Assembly (NCBI GenBank): GCA_029012165.1
Contig: JAQXLO010000034.1
Span: 1 to 7,971, forward strand
Direction of reading: 5' to 3'
From: Oscillospiraceae bacterium
GTDB lineage: Bacteria; Bacillota; Clostridia; Oscillospirales; Acutalibacteraceae
DNA length: 7,971 bases
This document shows, in pieces, positions 1 through 5,588 of the stretch (position 1 is its first letter; the number at the start of each line of letters is the position of its first letter). Both the position numbers and the translations under genes were made by a program. The notes under the pieces are model-generated. The model was not told the DNA's origin, made no database searches, and saw only the letters and a list, made by a program, of their open reading frames with translations.

Positions 1-1337
1 TCACCGAAAACGGCCCCCAATCCGCCGCCATGGCGCTGAAAGCGGGCTGTGATCTAAATTGCGGCTGTGTTTACGCCTGTATTATGCAGGCACTGCATCA
101 GGGGCTGATCGAGCGGGAGGATATCGCCCGTGCGGCGGTGCGCCTGTTTACGACCCGTTTTCTGCTGGGCGAGTTTGAGGAGCATCCGCCCTTTGCGGAT
201 ATTTCGCTGGACGTGGTGGACAGTCCCGCCCATCAGGCGCTCAACCGCAAGATGGCGCAGGAAGCCATGGTACTGCTGAAAAATGACGGCATTTTGCCTT
301 TGGAGCCGTCTGCGCTTCGGTCGGTGGCAGTCATAGGTCCCTGCGCCGCCTCCATTCCCGTATTGGAGGGCAACTATTGCGGAACCGCAGGGGAGTACAT
401 CACACTGGCAGACGGCATTCGCCGTGCCCTGCCGGATGCTCGTGTCTATGTGGCGCAGGGAAGCCATCTCTACCGTGACCGCACTGCGTCCAACACGGAA
501 ACGGATGACCGCATCTCCGAGGCGGTGAGCTTTGCGAAGATGACCGATCTCACCATTCTGTGCGTCGGGCTGGATCCCACCATCGAAGGCGAAGAGGGGG
601 ACGCTTCCAATGCATACGCCGCCGGGGACAAGCGGGATCTGTATTTGCCGGTCAGCCAGCAGCATTTGGTGCAGGCGGTATGCAAGGTCACGAAAAATGT
701 GATCGTGGTCGTCACCGCCGGCAGTGCCATGGATCTTGGCGTTGCGAACAATCACGCCAGAGCCATTCTGCACGCATGGTATCCCGGTGCACGGGGCGGT
801 GAAGCGGTGGCAGACATCCTGTTCGGCCGCTGCAGTCCCTCCGGGCGTCTGCCGGTGACGTTCTACCGTGGGGATGACCCGCTTCCGGATTTCACCGAGT
901 ATTCCATGGCGGGACGCACCTATCGCTATTTGCAGAAAGAGCCGCTGTACCCCTTCGGATTCGGGCTGAGCTACACCGAGTTTTCCTATGCGGATCTGTC
1001 CGTGGCGACCTCGGAACAGGGGGCGACAGTCACGGTGTCCGTCACCAATACCGGCGGGTGTGCCGGTCGAGAGGTGGTACAGGTGTATGCCGCCATGCAC
1101 GATAGCCGCTATCCCGCCCCGCAGCTGCAGCTGTGCGGATTTACCAGCGTGATGCTCCAGCCCGGCGAAACTGCCCGGGTGAAGGTGGATTTGTCCGCCT
1201 ATTGGCTCCAAGTCGTGTCGGAGAAGGGCAGCCGTGTGGAGCCAGACGGCGGGATCACCCTGTATGTGGGCGGTCACCAGCCGGATGCACGCAGCCGTGA
1301 GCTGGGCTGTGCCGACTGCTTGGCATGGAGGCTGTAA
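1..1337 (+). CDS. Glycoside hydrolase family 3 protein (beta-xylosidase/beta-glucosidase type), 5'-truncated
   Basis: The reading frame is already open at base 3, so the true start lies upstream and the ATG at 30 is internal; 444 codons are visible. Counting from that internal Met, the N-terminal barrel ends with AGCDLNCG (5-12). The GH3 C-terminal sandwich domain begins near EAMVLLKNDGILPL (78-91) and continues with AVIGP (100-104). GLDPTIEGEEGD (180-191) is the loop that supplies the acid/base glutamate in this subgroup. YPGARGGEAVADILFG (251-266), SGRLPVTFY (271-279) and YPFGFGLSYTEF (307-318) follow. A fibronectin-III-like tail starts at about 333 (VSVTNTGG...REVVQVY). The nucleophile aspartate should lie in the missing N-terminal part. 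By family the enzyme releases terminal xylose or glucose from oligosaccharides. The EGEE loop favours a xylosidase-like subgroup, but substrate cannot be settled here. Signal peptide status is unknown because the start is missing. The gene ends at a terminator at 1403-1446. Confidence 0.93.
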   Translation, partial: TENGPQSAAMALKAGCDLNCGCVYACIMQALHQGLIEREDIARAAVRLFTTRFLLGEFEEHPPFADISLDVVDSPAHQALNRKMAQEAMVLLKNDGILPLEPSALRSVAVIGPCAASIPVLEGNYCGTAGEYITLADGIRRALPDARVYVAQGSHLYRDRTASNTETDDRISEAVSFAKMTDLTILCVGLDPTIEGEEGDASNAYAAGDKRDLYLPVSQQHLVQAVCKVTKNVIVVVTAGSAMDLGVANNHARAILHAWYPGARGGEAVADILFGRCSPSGRLPVTFYRGDDPLPDFTEYSMAGRTYRYLQKEPLYPFGFGLSYTEFSYADLSVATSEQGATVTVSVTNTGGCAGREVVQVYAAMHDSRYPAPQLQLCGFTSVMLQPGETARVKVDLSAYWLQVVSEKGSRVEPDGGITLYVGGHQPDARSRELGCADCLAWRL

Positions 1338-1362
1338 GCGACCAAATTACGAAAATCCGTTT

Positions 1363-1401
1363 TAATGAATGATGAATAGAGAATAATGAAAAATGAATAA
1401 T
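1363..1401. repeat. AT-rich degenerate low-complexity run (ATGAATAA-like units)
   Basis: Just after the glycosidase gene the sequence repeats imperfect units built on AATGAAT, GATGAATA, GAATAATGAA and AAATGAATAAT. It has no coding capacity and sits immediately before a terminator. Such runs may be slippage-prone spacer. No function is evident from the sequence. Confidence 0.4.
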
Positions 1402-1402
1402 A

Positions 1403-1446
1403 CAAAACAAAACTCCGCTCTCTTTCGAGAACGGAGCTTTGTTTTG
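1403..1446. terminator. Bidirectional intrinsic terminator between convergent genes
   Basis: A 20-bp stem pairs 1403-1422 with 1427-1446. It has two single mismatches (1412/1437 and 1418/1431) and a TTTC tetraloop at 1423-1426. The GC core CTCCG/CGGAG is flanked by A-rich sequence on the left and TTTGTTTTG on the right, so an RNA copy of either strand ends in a U-rich stretch. It lies between the plus-strand glycosidase gene and the minus-strand 112-residue gene and can serve both. Confidence 0.8.
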
Positions 1447-1579
1447 AAAGTAAAGACCTATCTTAATACCAAATGTATACCCTGCCGACCGTTCGTTACA
1501 AAGTTCGAGATATCGTTAAAAGGTGCACACCCTTAAATCTCAATACACTTAGAAATGAAAGCCCTCGATAAACTGGAAG

Positions 1580-1918
1580 TTATATGCCGCAAATCACAAA
1601 GTAACTAAATTCATTGAAATTTTCATCAACCCAGCTCTTGAGTTCCGTAATCAACTCGTTGAGTATGCCACTTTCGCTTTGAGCATTGCTTTGGATAACT
1701 TCCCATTTTTCTTTATCAATTATTGTGACACCATAGTAATCAAAATCCGGGATTATCTTGAATAGTTCCAGACTGTCCATCAAGTCCATGTGCAACAGCA
1801 AGGAATCTTCTTTCCAGAAAACATCTTTGTAGTGTGCGTTATGCTGTCCCTTTTGAAACTCGAAATAACAAGAACCACCTGTTTGTTTTCGCTGTTTTTC
1901 ATTGATAAAGAATTTCAT
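1580..1918 (-). CDS. Hypothetical protein, 112 residues, AT-rich orphan gene
   Basis: I do not recognise this protein. It is 112 residues long, soluble and acidic-aromatic, with no signal peptide or membrane segment. Visible features are an aromatic N-terminal half (CYFEF at 17-21, HYKDVFW at 29-35, LLLHMDLMDSLELF at 40-53), a probable beta strand YYGVTII (61-67), an amphipathic helix around ILNELITELKSWVDENF (84-100), and the C-terminal end FSYFVICGI. The start is supported by AGGTGAT seven bases before the ATG. It is a real gene by start signal and by lack of overlap with anything else, but its base composition is clearly more AT-rich than its GC-rich neighbours, which suggests horizontal acquisition. 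It sits alone between the tRNA-Leu terminator and the shared terminator at 1403-1446. Small solitary proteins of this kind are often immunity proteins of polymorphic toxins. That is only a guess, as no toxin is visible. The only promoter-like string is a weak one (TAAAAT on the minus strand at 1951-1956). Confidence 0.7.
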   Translation of the reverse strand: MKFFINEKQRKQTGGSCYFEFQKGQHNAHYKDVFWKEDSLLLHMDLMDSLELFKIIPDFDYYGVTIIDKEKWEVIQSNAQSESGILNELITELKSWVDENFNEFSYFVICGI

Positions 1919-1980
1919 ATCATCACCTATAAATTCCGATTAGTCGAGCCATTTTACGTCTTCATGTTTCAAAAGAAAAA

Positions 1981-2033
1981 TAAAAAAGCTGGACTCCAAC
2001 CTCGATACGCATTGTATCAAAACTGGTGTCCAG
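1981..2033 (-). terminator. Intrinsic terminator of the tRNA-Leu gene
   Basis: On the minus strand CTGGAC (2033-2028) pairs with GTCCAG (1994-1989), and an inner stem GATAC/GTATC (2018-2014 with 2008-2004) closes a short loop. It is followed directly by a U-tract (the A-run at 1982-1987 on the plus strand, continuing into AAAAAT further left). The hairpin begins only four bases after the encoded CCA end of the tRNA. Confidence 0.85.
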
Positions 2034-2036
2034 TTA

Positions 2037-2123
2037 TGGTGCGGATGACGGGACTTGAACCCACACAGTATTGCTACCACTAGAACCTGAATCTAGCGCG
2101 TCTGCCAATTCCGCCACATCCGC
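2037..2123 (-). tRNA. trnL: tRNA-Leu (anticodon CAG)
   Basis: The minus-strand sequence folds as a class II tRNA of 87 nt. The acceptor GCGGATG (2123-2117) pairs with CATCCGC (2047-2041), followed by discriminator A (2040) and an encoded CCA (2039-2037). The anticodon stem CTAGA/TCTAG encloses the loop TTCAGGT, with anticodon CAG at 2089-2087, which reads CUG. The T-arm carries TTCAAGT. An extended variable arm lies between the anticodon and T arms, as expected for leucine tRNAs. The D-arm contains AATTGGCAGACGCG, typical of tRNA-Leu. The gene is a solitary unit with its own consensus promoter (2158-2186) and terminator (1981-2033). Confidence 0.97.
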
Positions 2124-2157
2124 ATATCCGAGTCGATATCTCGTCGGAACATTTGAG

Positions 2158-2186
2158 ATTATACACGCATTTTGTGCAAATGTCAA
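2158..2186 (-). promoter_or_regulatory. Consensus sigma-A promoter for tRNA-Leu
   Basis: On the minus strand TTGACA (2186-2181) and TATAAT (2163-2158) are separated by 17 bases, a perfect match to the housekeeping consensus. Transcription would start near 2151, giving a leader of about 28 nt to be trimmed from the tRNA 5' end at 2123. Confidence 0.88.
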
Positions 2187-2212
2187 TACTTTTTTCAAAA
2201 AAATTTCGCCGG

Positions 2213-2240
2213 TTGACATTTTTTCGGAATACAATATAAT
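2213..2240 (+). promoter_or_regulatory. Consensus sigma-A promoter for the LOG-family gene
   Basis: TTGACA (2213-2218) and TATAAT (2235-2240) are spaced by 16 bases. The predicted start near 2247 leaves a leader of about 25 nt before the ATG at 2272. That leader contains AAAGGAG (2258-2264), seven bases upstream of the start. The promoter is divergent from the tRNA promoter, with the two -35 boxes only 26 bp apart. Confidence 0.85.
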
Positions 2241-2271
2241 AATAACTATACAACTATAAAGGAGCGAAACT

Positions 2272-2847
2272 ATGCGAATTTGTGTTTACGGAGCGTCCAG
2301 CGAGGAGATTGATCCGAAATATATTGCGGCCACGGAGGTTTTGGGCGAGGAGATGGGCAGACGTGCCCACAGTCTTGTGTTCGGCGGCGGCGCATCGGGA
2401 TTGATGGGCGCGGCAGCAAGGGGAATGACTGCCGCCGGGGGAAAGATTCTCGGCATCGCCCCGTCCTTTTTCGATGTGGACGGCGTGCTGTACGACAAGT
2501 GTACCGACTTCATCTACACCGAGACCATGCGGGAGCGCAAGTTTTTGCTGGAGGAAAATTCAGACGCATTCATCATTTCCCCCGGCGGGATCGGCACCTA
2601 TGAGGAGTTTTTTGAGGTGCTGACCCTCAAGCAGCTGGGTCGCCACAACAAGCCCATTGCCATATTCAACGTGGGCGGCTACTACGACGATCTGCGCACA
2701 CTGCTGGATAAGGCGGTGGAGGGCAAGTTTATGAAGGCGTGCTGTCACGAGCTGATGGCGTTCTTCGACGAGCCAAAGCCGATGCTGGACTATCTGGAGA
2801 CGTGCGACACCACCCGGATGACCCCCGAACAGATGAAGTACCTTTGA
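2272..2847 (+). CDS. LOG-family (TIGR00730) nucleoside 5'-monophosphate phosphoribohydrolase
   Basis: The product is a 191-residue Rossmann-like protein of the LOG/YvdD family. Plant and some bacterial members hydrolyse the N-glycosidic bond of cytokinin riboside 5'-monophosphates or of AMP-like nucleotides, giving free base and ribose 5-phosphate. Older 'lysine decarboxylase' labels for this family are wrong. Visible signatures are the N-terminal strand and loop VYGAS (6-10), the glycine-rich FGGGASGLMGAAARG (37-51), MRERK (86-90) and the family hallmark PGGIGTYEEF (104-113), which carries the catalytic glutamate region. The length is normal for the family and it has no signal peptide, so it is cytoplasmic. 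The start is fixed by AAAGGAG seven bases upstream and by the promoter at 2213-2240. A strong terminator follows within 10 bases of the stop, so it is monocistronic. The true substrate in this organism is unknown. Confidence 0.93.
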   Translation: MRICVYGASSEEIDPKYIAATEVLGEEMGRRAHSLVFGGGASGLMGAAARGMTAAGGKILGIAPSFFDVDGVLYDKCTDFIYTETMRERKFLLEENSDAFIISPGGIGTYEEFFEVLTLKQLGRHNKPIAIFNVGGYYDDLRTLLDKAVEGKFMKACCHELMAFFDEPKPMLDYLETCDTTRMTPEQMKYL

Positions 2848-2854
2848 GATGCGG

Positions 2855-2892
2855 CGGCATTCCCGAGGAATCGGGAGTGCCGTTTTCGTTTT
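2855..2892 (+). terminator. Intrinsic terminator after the LOG-family gene
   Basis: A 12-bp stem pairs 2855-2866 with 2871-2882 (one G-U wobble at 2860/2877). It is closed by a GGAA tetraloop (GNRA class) and followed by TTTTCGTTTT (2883-2892). It begins eight bases after the stop codon. Confidence 0.92.
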
Positions 2893-2908
2893 ATCGGCGC
2901 AGAAATGA

Positions 2909-2937
2909 TTGACATAGCAAACCGATAATGATACAAT
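2909..2937 (+). promoter_or_regulatory. Sigma-A promoter for the DUF368/PopT gene
   Basis: TTGACA (2909-2914) and TACAAT (2932-2937) are spaced by 17 bases. The predicted start near 2944 gives a leader of about 25 nt before the ATG at 2969. The promoter starts only 17 bases after the U-tract of the preceding terminator. Confidence 0.8.
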
Positions 2938-2968
2938 AAAACATATTACCTTGAGGAAGTGTGATCCT

Positions 2969-3841
2969 ATGCACAAGGAAAAAAAGAATGTGCCCATGCA
3001 GTTCCTCCTGCGCTTTTTGGAGGGCATTCTGATCGGCACGGGCGGCATTTTGCCCGGCGTCAGCGGCGGCGCACTTTGCGTGGTGTTCGGAATCTACCGA
3101 CCGCTGATGGAGCTGTTTTCCAATCCCTTTAAGAATCTCAAAAAATATTTCTGGATGCTCTTTCCCTACGGGCTGGGCATCGGCGTGGGGTTCATCGGGC
3201 TTGCAGGACTGGTGGACTATGTCCTGCGTACCCATGAAGCGCTGGCAGTGTGCGCCTTTGTGGGGCTGATCCTCGGCATGGTGCCGCAGCTGTTTCGGGA
3301 TGCAGGCGAGCAGGGCAGGGGCAAGGGCGACTGGGTGGCGCTGAGCATCAGCTTTGTTTTGCTGACGGCGCTGTTCCTGTATCTTCGCTACGGCGCCGGG
3401 ATGCATATCGTGCCCAATGTGGGTTGGTGGCTGGTGTGCGGAGCGATCTGGGGACTGAATGTGATCCTGCCCGGCATGAGTTCCTCCTCCATGCTGATCT
3501 TCCTCGGGCTGTATCAGCCCATGCTTGCGGGCATCTCCCGCTTCTCCATGCAGGTGATTTTGCCCATCGGCGCAGGTGCTGTGCTGGTGATTCTCACACT
3601 GTCCAAGGCGGTCAATGCCCTGTTTTCCAAGCACTATGCCTTGATGTATCACGCCATCCTTGGCGCCGTATTGGCGACCGTTGTGCCGCTGATCCCCATT
3701 CATTTTTCCGGCGTGTGGGATGTGGTGCTGGATGCACTGTGCATCGCAGGGGGCTTTGTGGTTTCCCTGTTTTTGAACAAGGTCAGCCAAAAGTACCTGC
3801 ACAAGGCCGAGGCACAGGACGGGGCGAGCGAAAATACTTAA
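2969..3841 (+). CDS. popT: DUF368 membrane protein, predicted undecaprenyl-phosphate translocase PopT
   Basis: The product is a 290-residue polytopic inner-membrane protein. DUF368 (PopT) proteins have been shown in other bacteria to return undecaprenyl phosphate, the lipid carrier of cell-wall and surface-polymer synthesis, to the cytoplasmic face of the membrane. The family's two re-entrant glycine/proline motifs are present. The first is GTGGILPGVSGG (23-34), followed by FGIYRPLMEL (40-49). The second is NVILPGMSSSSMLIFLGLY (164-182). Further hydrophobic segments lie at about 63-86, 91-107, 123-140, 195-214, 225-243 and 250-270. A basic N-terminus (HKEKK) and a charged C-terminal tail flank them. 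I chose ATG 2969 over the in-frame TTG at 2951 because GAGGAAG (2953-2959) is then a proper ribosome binding site. It has its own promoter and is not in a cell-wall operon here. No clear terminator follows; the next gene has its own promoter. Confidence 0.92.
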   Translation: MHKEKKNVPMQFLLRFLEGILIGTGGILPGVSGGALCVVFGIYRPLMELFSNPFKNLKKYFWMLFPYGLGIGVGFIGLAGLVDYVLRTHEALAVCAFVGLILGMVPQLFRDAGEQGRGKGDWVALSISFVLLTALFLYLRYGAGMHIVPNVGWWLVCGAIWGLNVILPGMSSSSMLIFLGLYQPMLAGISRFSMQVILPIGAGAVLVILTLSKAVNALFSKHYALMYHAILGAVLATVVPLIPIHFSGVWDVVLDALCIAGGFVVSLFLNKVSQKYLHKAEAQDGASENT

Positions 3842-3860
3842 AGTTCAATGGTATCTTGCA

Positions 3861-3888
3861 TTGACATTTTCACAGAACGTGTTATAAT
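3861..3888 (+). promoter_or_regulatory. Consensus sigma-A promoter for the 511-residue protein
   Basis: TTGACA (3861-3866) and TATAAT (3883-3888) are spaced by 16 bases. The predicted start near 3895 gives a leader of about 58 nt. The spacer contains the left arm of an inverted repeat (3868-3877) whose right arm lies in the transcribed leader, which suggests control by a DNA-binding protein. Confidence 0.85.
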
Positions 3889-3920
3889 TATATTTACACA
3901 TGGCGAATAATTCTGTGAAA
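3868..3920. promoter_or_regulatory. Paired TTC-N3-GAA inverted repeat flanking the transcription start (candidate operator)
   Basis: TTTCACAGAA (3868-3877) and TTCTGTGAAA (3911-3920) are exact reverse complements. Each arm is itself a small palindrome of the form TTC-N3-GAA. Arm centres are 43 bp apart, about four helical turns, and the midpoint (3894) falls at the predicted transcription start. A further pair, ATGGTAT (3848-3854) and ATACCAT (3920-3926), lies outside. One arm sits between the -35 and -10 boxes, so protein binding there would block RNA polymerase. The regulator is unknown. Confidence 0.5.
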
Positions 3921-3952
3921 TACCATGCAAAAAACAGAAAAGGAGAAGCAAG

Positions 3953-5488
3953 ATGAAACGAATCAACATCCTGCGCAAAGCAAAGAAAGTACTGCTGTTC
4001 GGTCTTGTCGGCTTGCTGACGCTGGTCAGCGGTATGCTGAACAACGTCATGAACGGCGATGTGTATCCCTGCAAGTCTGAGGATCGCACCGTGGGACTGG
4101 AGGCGATGGAACGCAGTCAGGGCGTGACAACGGACGGCGAAAGCTGGATCTTCAGCGGCAAGACGTCCTTGGTGCGTGTCTCCCTCGATAATGAGGAGAT
4201 CCTTGCGCTGAACAAAGAGGCGATCCCGGCGGAATTTGCGCAGTACGGCAGTGCCCATATCGGCGGCATCAGCTTTGCCAACGGCTATGTTTACGCCGCC
4301 ATCGAGGACAGCAAGGTTTGGGAAAATCCCATCGTGGCGCTGTTTGACGTGGAAACTTTGACGTTCACGGGCAAGTATGTCCTCCTTCCCGGCAAGGGGA
4401 GCGAAAGTGAATATGCCCTGACCCGTGGTGTGCCGTGGGTGACCTGCGACATGGACAACGGCTGCTTCTATGTGGGCGAGTGCCGCAACACCAAGGAACT
4501 GTACGCCTTTGATCTGGAAACCTTTGCATACATCAAAACCATTCCGCTGCAAACAGAGGTGGACCGCATTCAGGGCGCCGAGATGTACAACGGCAGACTG
4601 TACGCCGCCACCAACGATGCGACCCGTGCCGTTTACCAGATCAGCCTGCGCACGGGCGAGGTGGTCAAGTACTTCGACCGCATTCTGTACCAGCCGAAGT
4701 GGATCGAGAATTTCGGCGGCGAGGGCGAGGACATCACGGTTCTGCCCATGGCGGACGGTACGGTGTTCCACGCTTTGAACATCGGCGCCATGTTCATCGA
4801 CGCCAACCTGCGCCACTATGCGCCGGTTCCCGGCATCGACACTGCGCCGGAAAATATCCCTGAGGAGGACGACCCCGTTTATCCGCCCCGTCCTCAGGTT
4901 ACCTACCTCGACAAGTATGTGGTGGATATTCTGGCGGGCAGCTCCTACACCCTGCAGGCAGAAATGAATGCAGAGGACACGACGTTTCCCTTTACCCAAT
5001 ACAAGGATGGGGACAACAGCGCAACCAAGGTGCGCCTGAGCTCTCTTGTGGGTGCAGATATGCCGAGCCTCGGCGGACTGGATGAAGTGCGGGTCGTTAT
5101 CAAGGATTCCAAACTCTATATCGCATGGGCGACCGGCTATGTCCAGATGGAGGGTCAGGACATGGAGGACGTCATCAACTCCATGAAGGATATGGACGTG
5201 CATGAAATGTTCCGCACCGGTGAGCTGCAGTATGCCGGTGTGATCAGCGGCACGGGCTATGTCTGCGAGAGTTACCATATTCCCGAGGAAAATCTGGGCT
5301 ACAACTTCTACTTTACCAGCAACGGTCTAACCCGCATGGAGGTTGTGGATCTGGAAACACGGCAGGTGACGGAGACCATGAGTATGTCCCTCAAAGCCGG
5401 CGTTTCGGACAAGAACGTCTTTACCCTCAGCGGCAGAGAGTACACCATGGAAGAGTTTGAGAAGATGTTTGAAGGCATTGCGGGCTAA
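3953..5488 (+). CDS. Exported/membrane-anchored protein with beta-propeller-like N half and unassigned C domain, 511 residues
   Basis: I cannot name this protein. It opens with a positive stretch and a hydrophobic segment (MKR...KK, then about 13-29, VLLFGLVGLLTLVSGML), a signal peptide or membrane anchor. There is no lipobox cysteine, so it is not an evident lipoprotein. Residues about 55-290 look like a short beta-propeller. They contain repeated blade-like pieces such as GYVYAAIEDS (111-120), IVALFDVETLTFTGKYV (127-143), ELYAFDLETFAYIKTI (182-197), GRLYAATN (214-221) and AVYQISLRTGEVVKYF (226-241). After an acidic, proline-rich linker (about 293-316) comes a second domain (about 320-505). 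It starts KYVVDILAGSSYTLQAEM and is rich in alternating strands (ITRMEVV-like strands near 458-466), reminiscent of periplasmic lipid-carrier-like or lipoprotein folds; that is inference only. The start is fixed by AAAAGGAGAA with AGGAG seven bases upstream. It is monocistronic, with its own promoter, candidate operator and terminator. A role in sensing or binding at the cell surface is plausible but unproven. Confidence 0.85.
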   Translation: MKRINILRKAKKVLLFGLVGLLTLVSGMLNNVMNGDVYPCKSEDRTVGLEAMERSQGVTTDGESWIFSGKTSLVRVSLDNEEILALNKEAIPAEFAQYGSAHIGGISFANGYVYAAIEDSKVWENPIVALFDVETLTFTGKYVLLPGKGSESEYALTRGVPWVTCDMDNGCFYVGECRNTKELYAFDLETFAYIKTIPLQTEVDRIQGAEMYNGRLYAATNDATRAVYQISLRTGEVVKYFDRILYQPKWIENFGGEGEDITVLPMADGTVFHALNIGAMFIDANLRHYAPVPGIDTAPENIPEEDDPVYPPRPQVTYLDKYVVDILAGSSYTLQAEMNAEDTTFPFTQYKDGDNSATKVRLSSLVGADMPSLGGLDEVRVVIKDSKLYIAWATGYVQMEGQDMEDVINSMKDMDVHEMFRTGELQYAGVISGTGYVCESYHIPEENLGYNFYFTSNGLTRMEVVDLETRQVTETMSMSLKAGVSDKNVFTLSGREYTMEEFEKMFEGIAG

Positions 5489-5503
5489 ACACGAAACAAC
5501 AAG

Positions 5504-5532
5504 CAGCACGGTGAAAAAACCGTGCTGTTTTC
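5504..5532 (+). terminator. Intrinsic terminator after the 511-residue protein gene
   Basis: A perfect 9-bp stem CAGCACGGT/ACCGTGCTG (5504-5512 with 5519-5527) encloses a GAAAAA loop and is followed by TTTTC and a T-rich stretch. The T-rich tail also contains the -35 box of the next promoter. Confidence 0.88.
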
Positions 5533-5561
5533 TTGCTTTTTGGGGCATATTGTGCTATAGT
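5533..5561 (+). promoter_or_regulatory. Extended -10 sigma-A promoter of the phosphoesterase/RsmH-like operon
   Basis: TTGCTT (5533-5538) and TATAGT (5556-5561) are spaced by 17 bases. A TGC sits directly before the -10 box, an extended -10 motif that can compensate for the weak -35. The predicted start near 5568 leaves a short leader of about 20 nt containing AAAGGAAG (5573-5580). Confidence 0.65.
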
Positions 5562-5588
5562 GAATGGGTAAGAAAGGAAGCGATCGCT

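Noticed and set aside
30..32. ATG at 30 as the start of the glycosidase
   Set aside because: The frame is open to the window edge and the residues before the ATG (TENGPQSAA) continue the GH3 pattern, so the gene starts outside the window.
54..1277. 407-residue antisense ORF opposite the GH3 gene
   Set aside because: The GH3 frame is unmistakable by motif; the antisense frame has no start signals or family features.
1451..1579. Non-coding stretch between the shared terminator and the 112-residue gene
   Set aside because: I searched for repeats, RNA structure and short frames and saw nothing that can be supported; it is probably the 3' untranslated part of the minus-strand gene.
1951..1979. 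Minus-strand TAAAAT with a T-rich -35 as promoter of the 112-residue gene
   Set aside because: The -35 match is poor and the region is simply AT-rich; it is kept only as a weak possibility in the gene entry.
2034..2234. Minus-strand 66-residue ORF containing ADVAELADALDSGSS
   Set aside because: This peptide is the well-known spurious translation of a leucine tRNA gene; it overlaps tRNA-Leu(CAG) and its promoter.
3845..5278. 477-residue antisense ORF opposite the 511-residue gene
   Set aside because: The plus-strand frame has promoter, ribosome binding site, signal segment and terminator. The antisense product is rich in His, Val and Ala without domain structure, and it runs out through the promoter.
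5457..5588. Upstream extension of the phosphoesterase to TTG 5457
   Set aside because: It would start inside the preceding gene and run through its terminator and the promoter; ATG 5589 has a proper ribosome binding site.
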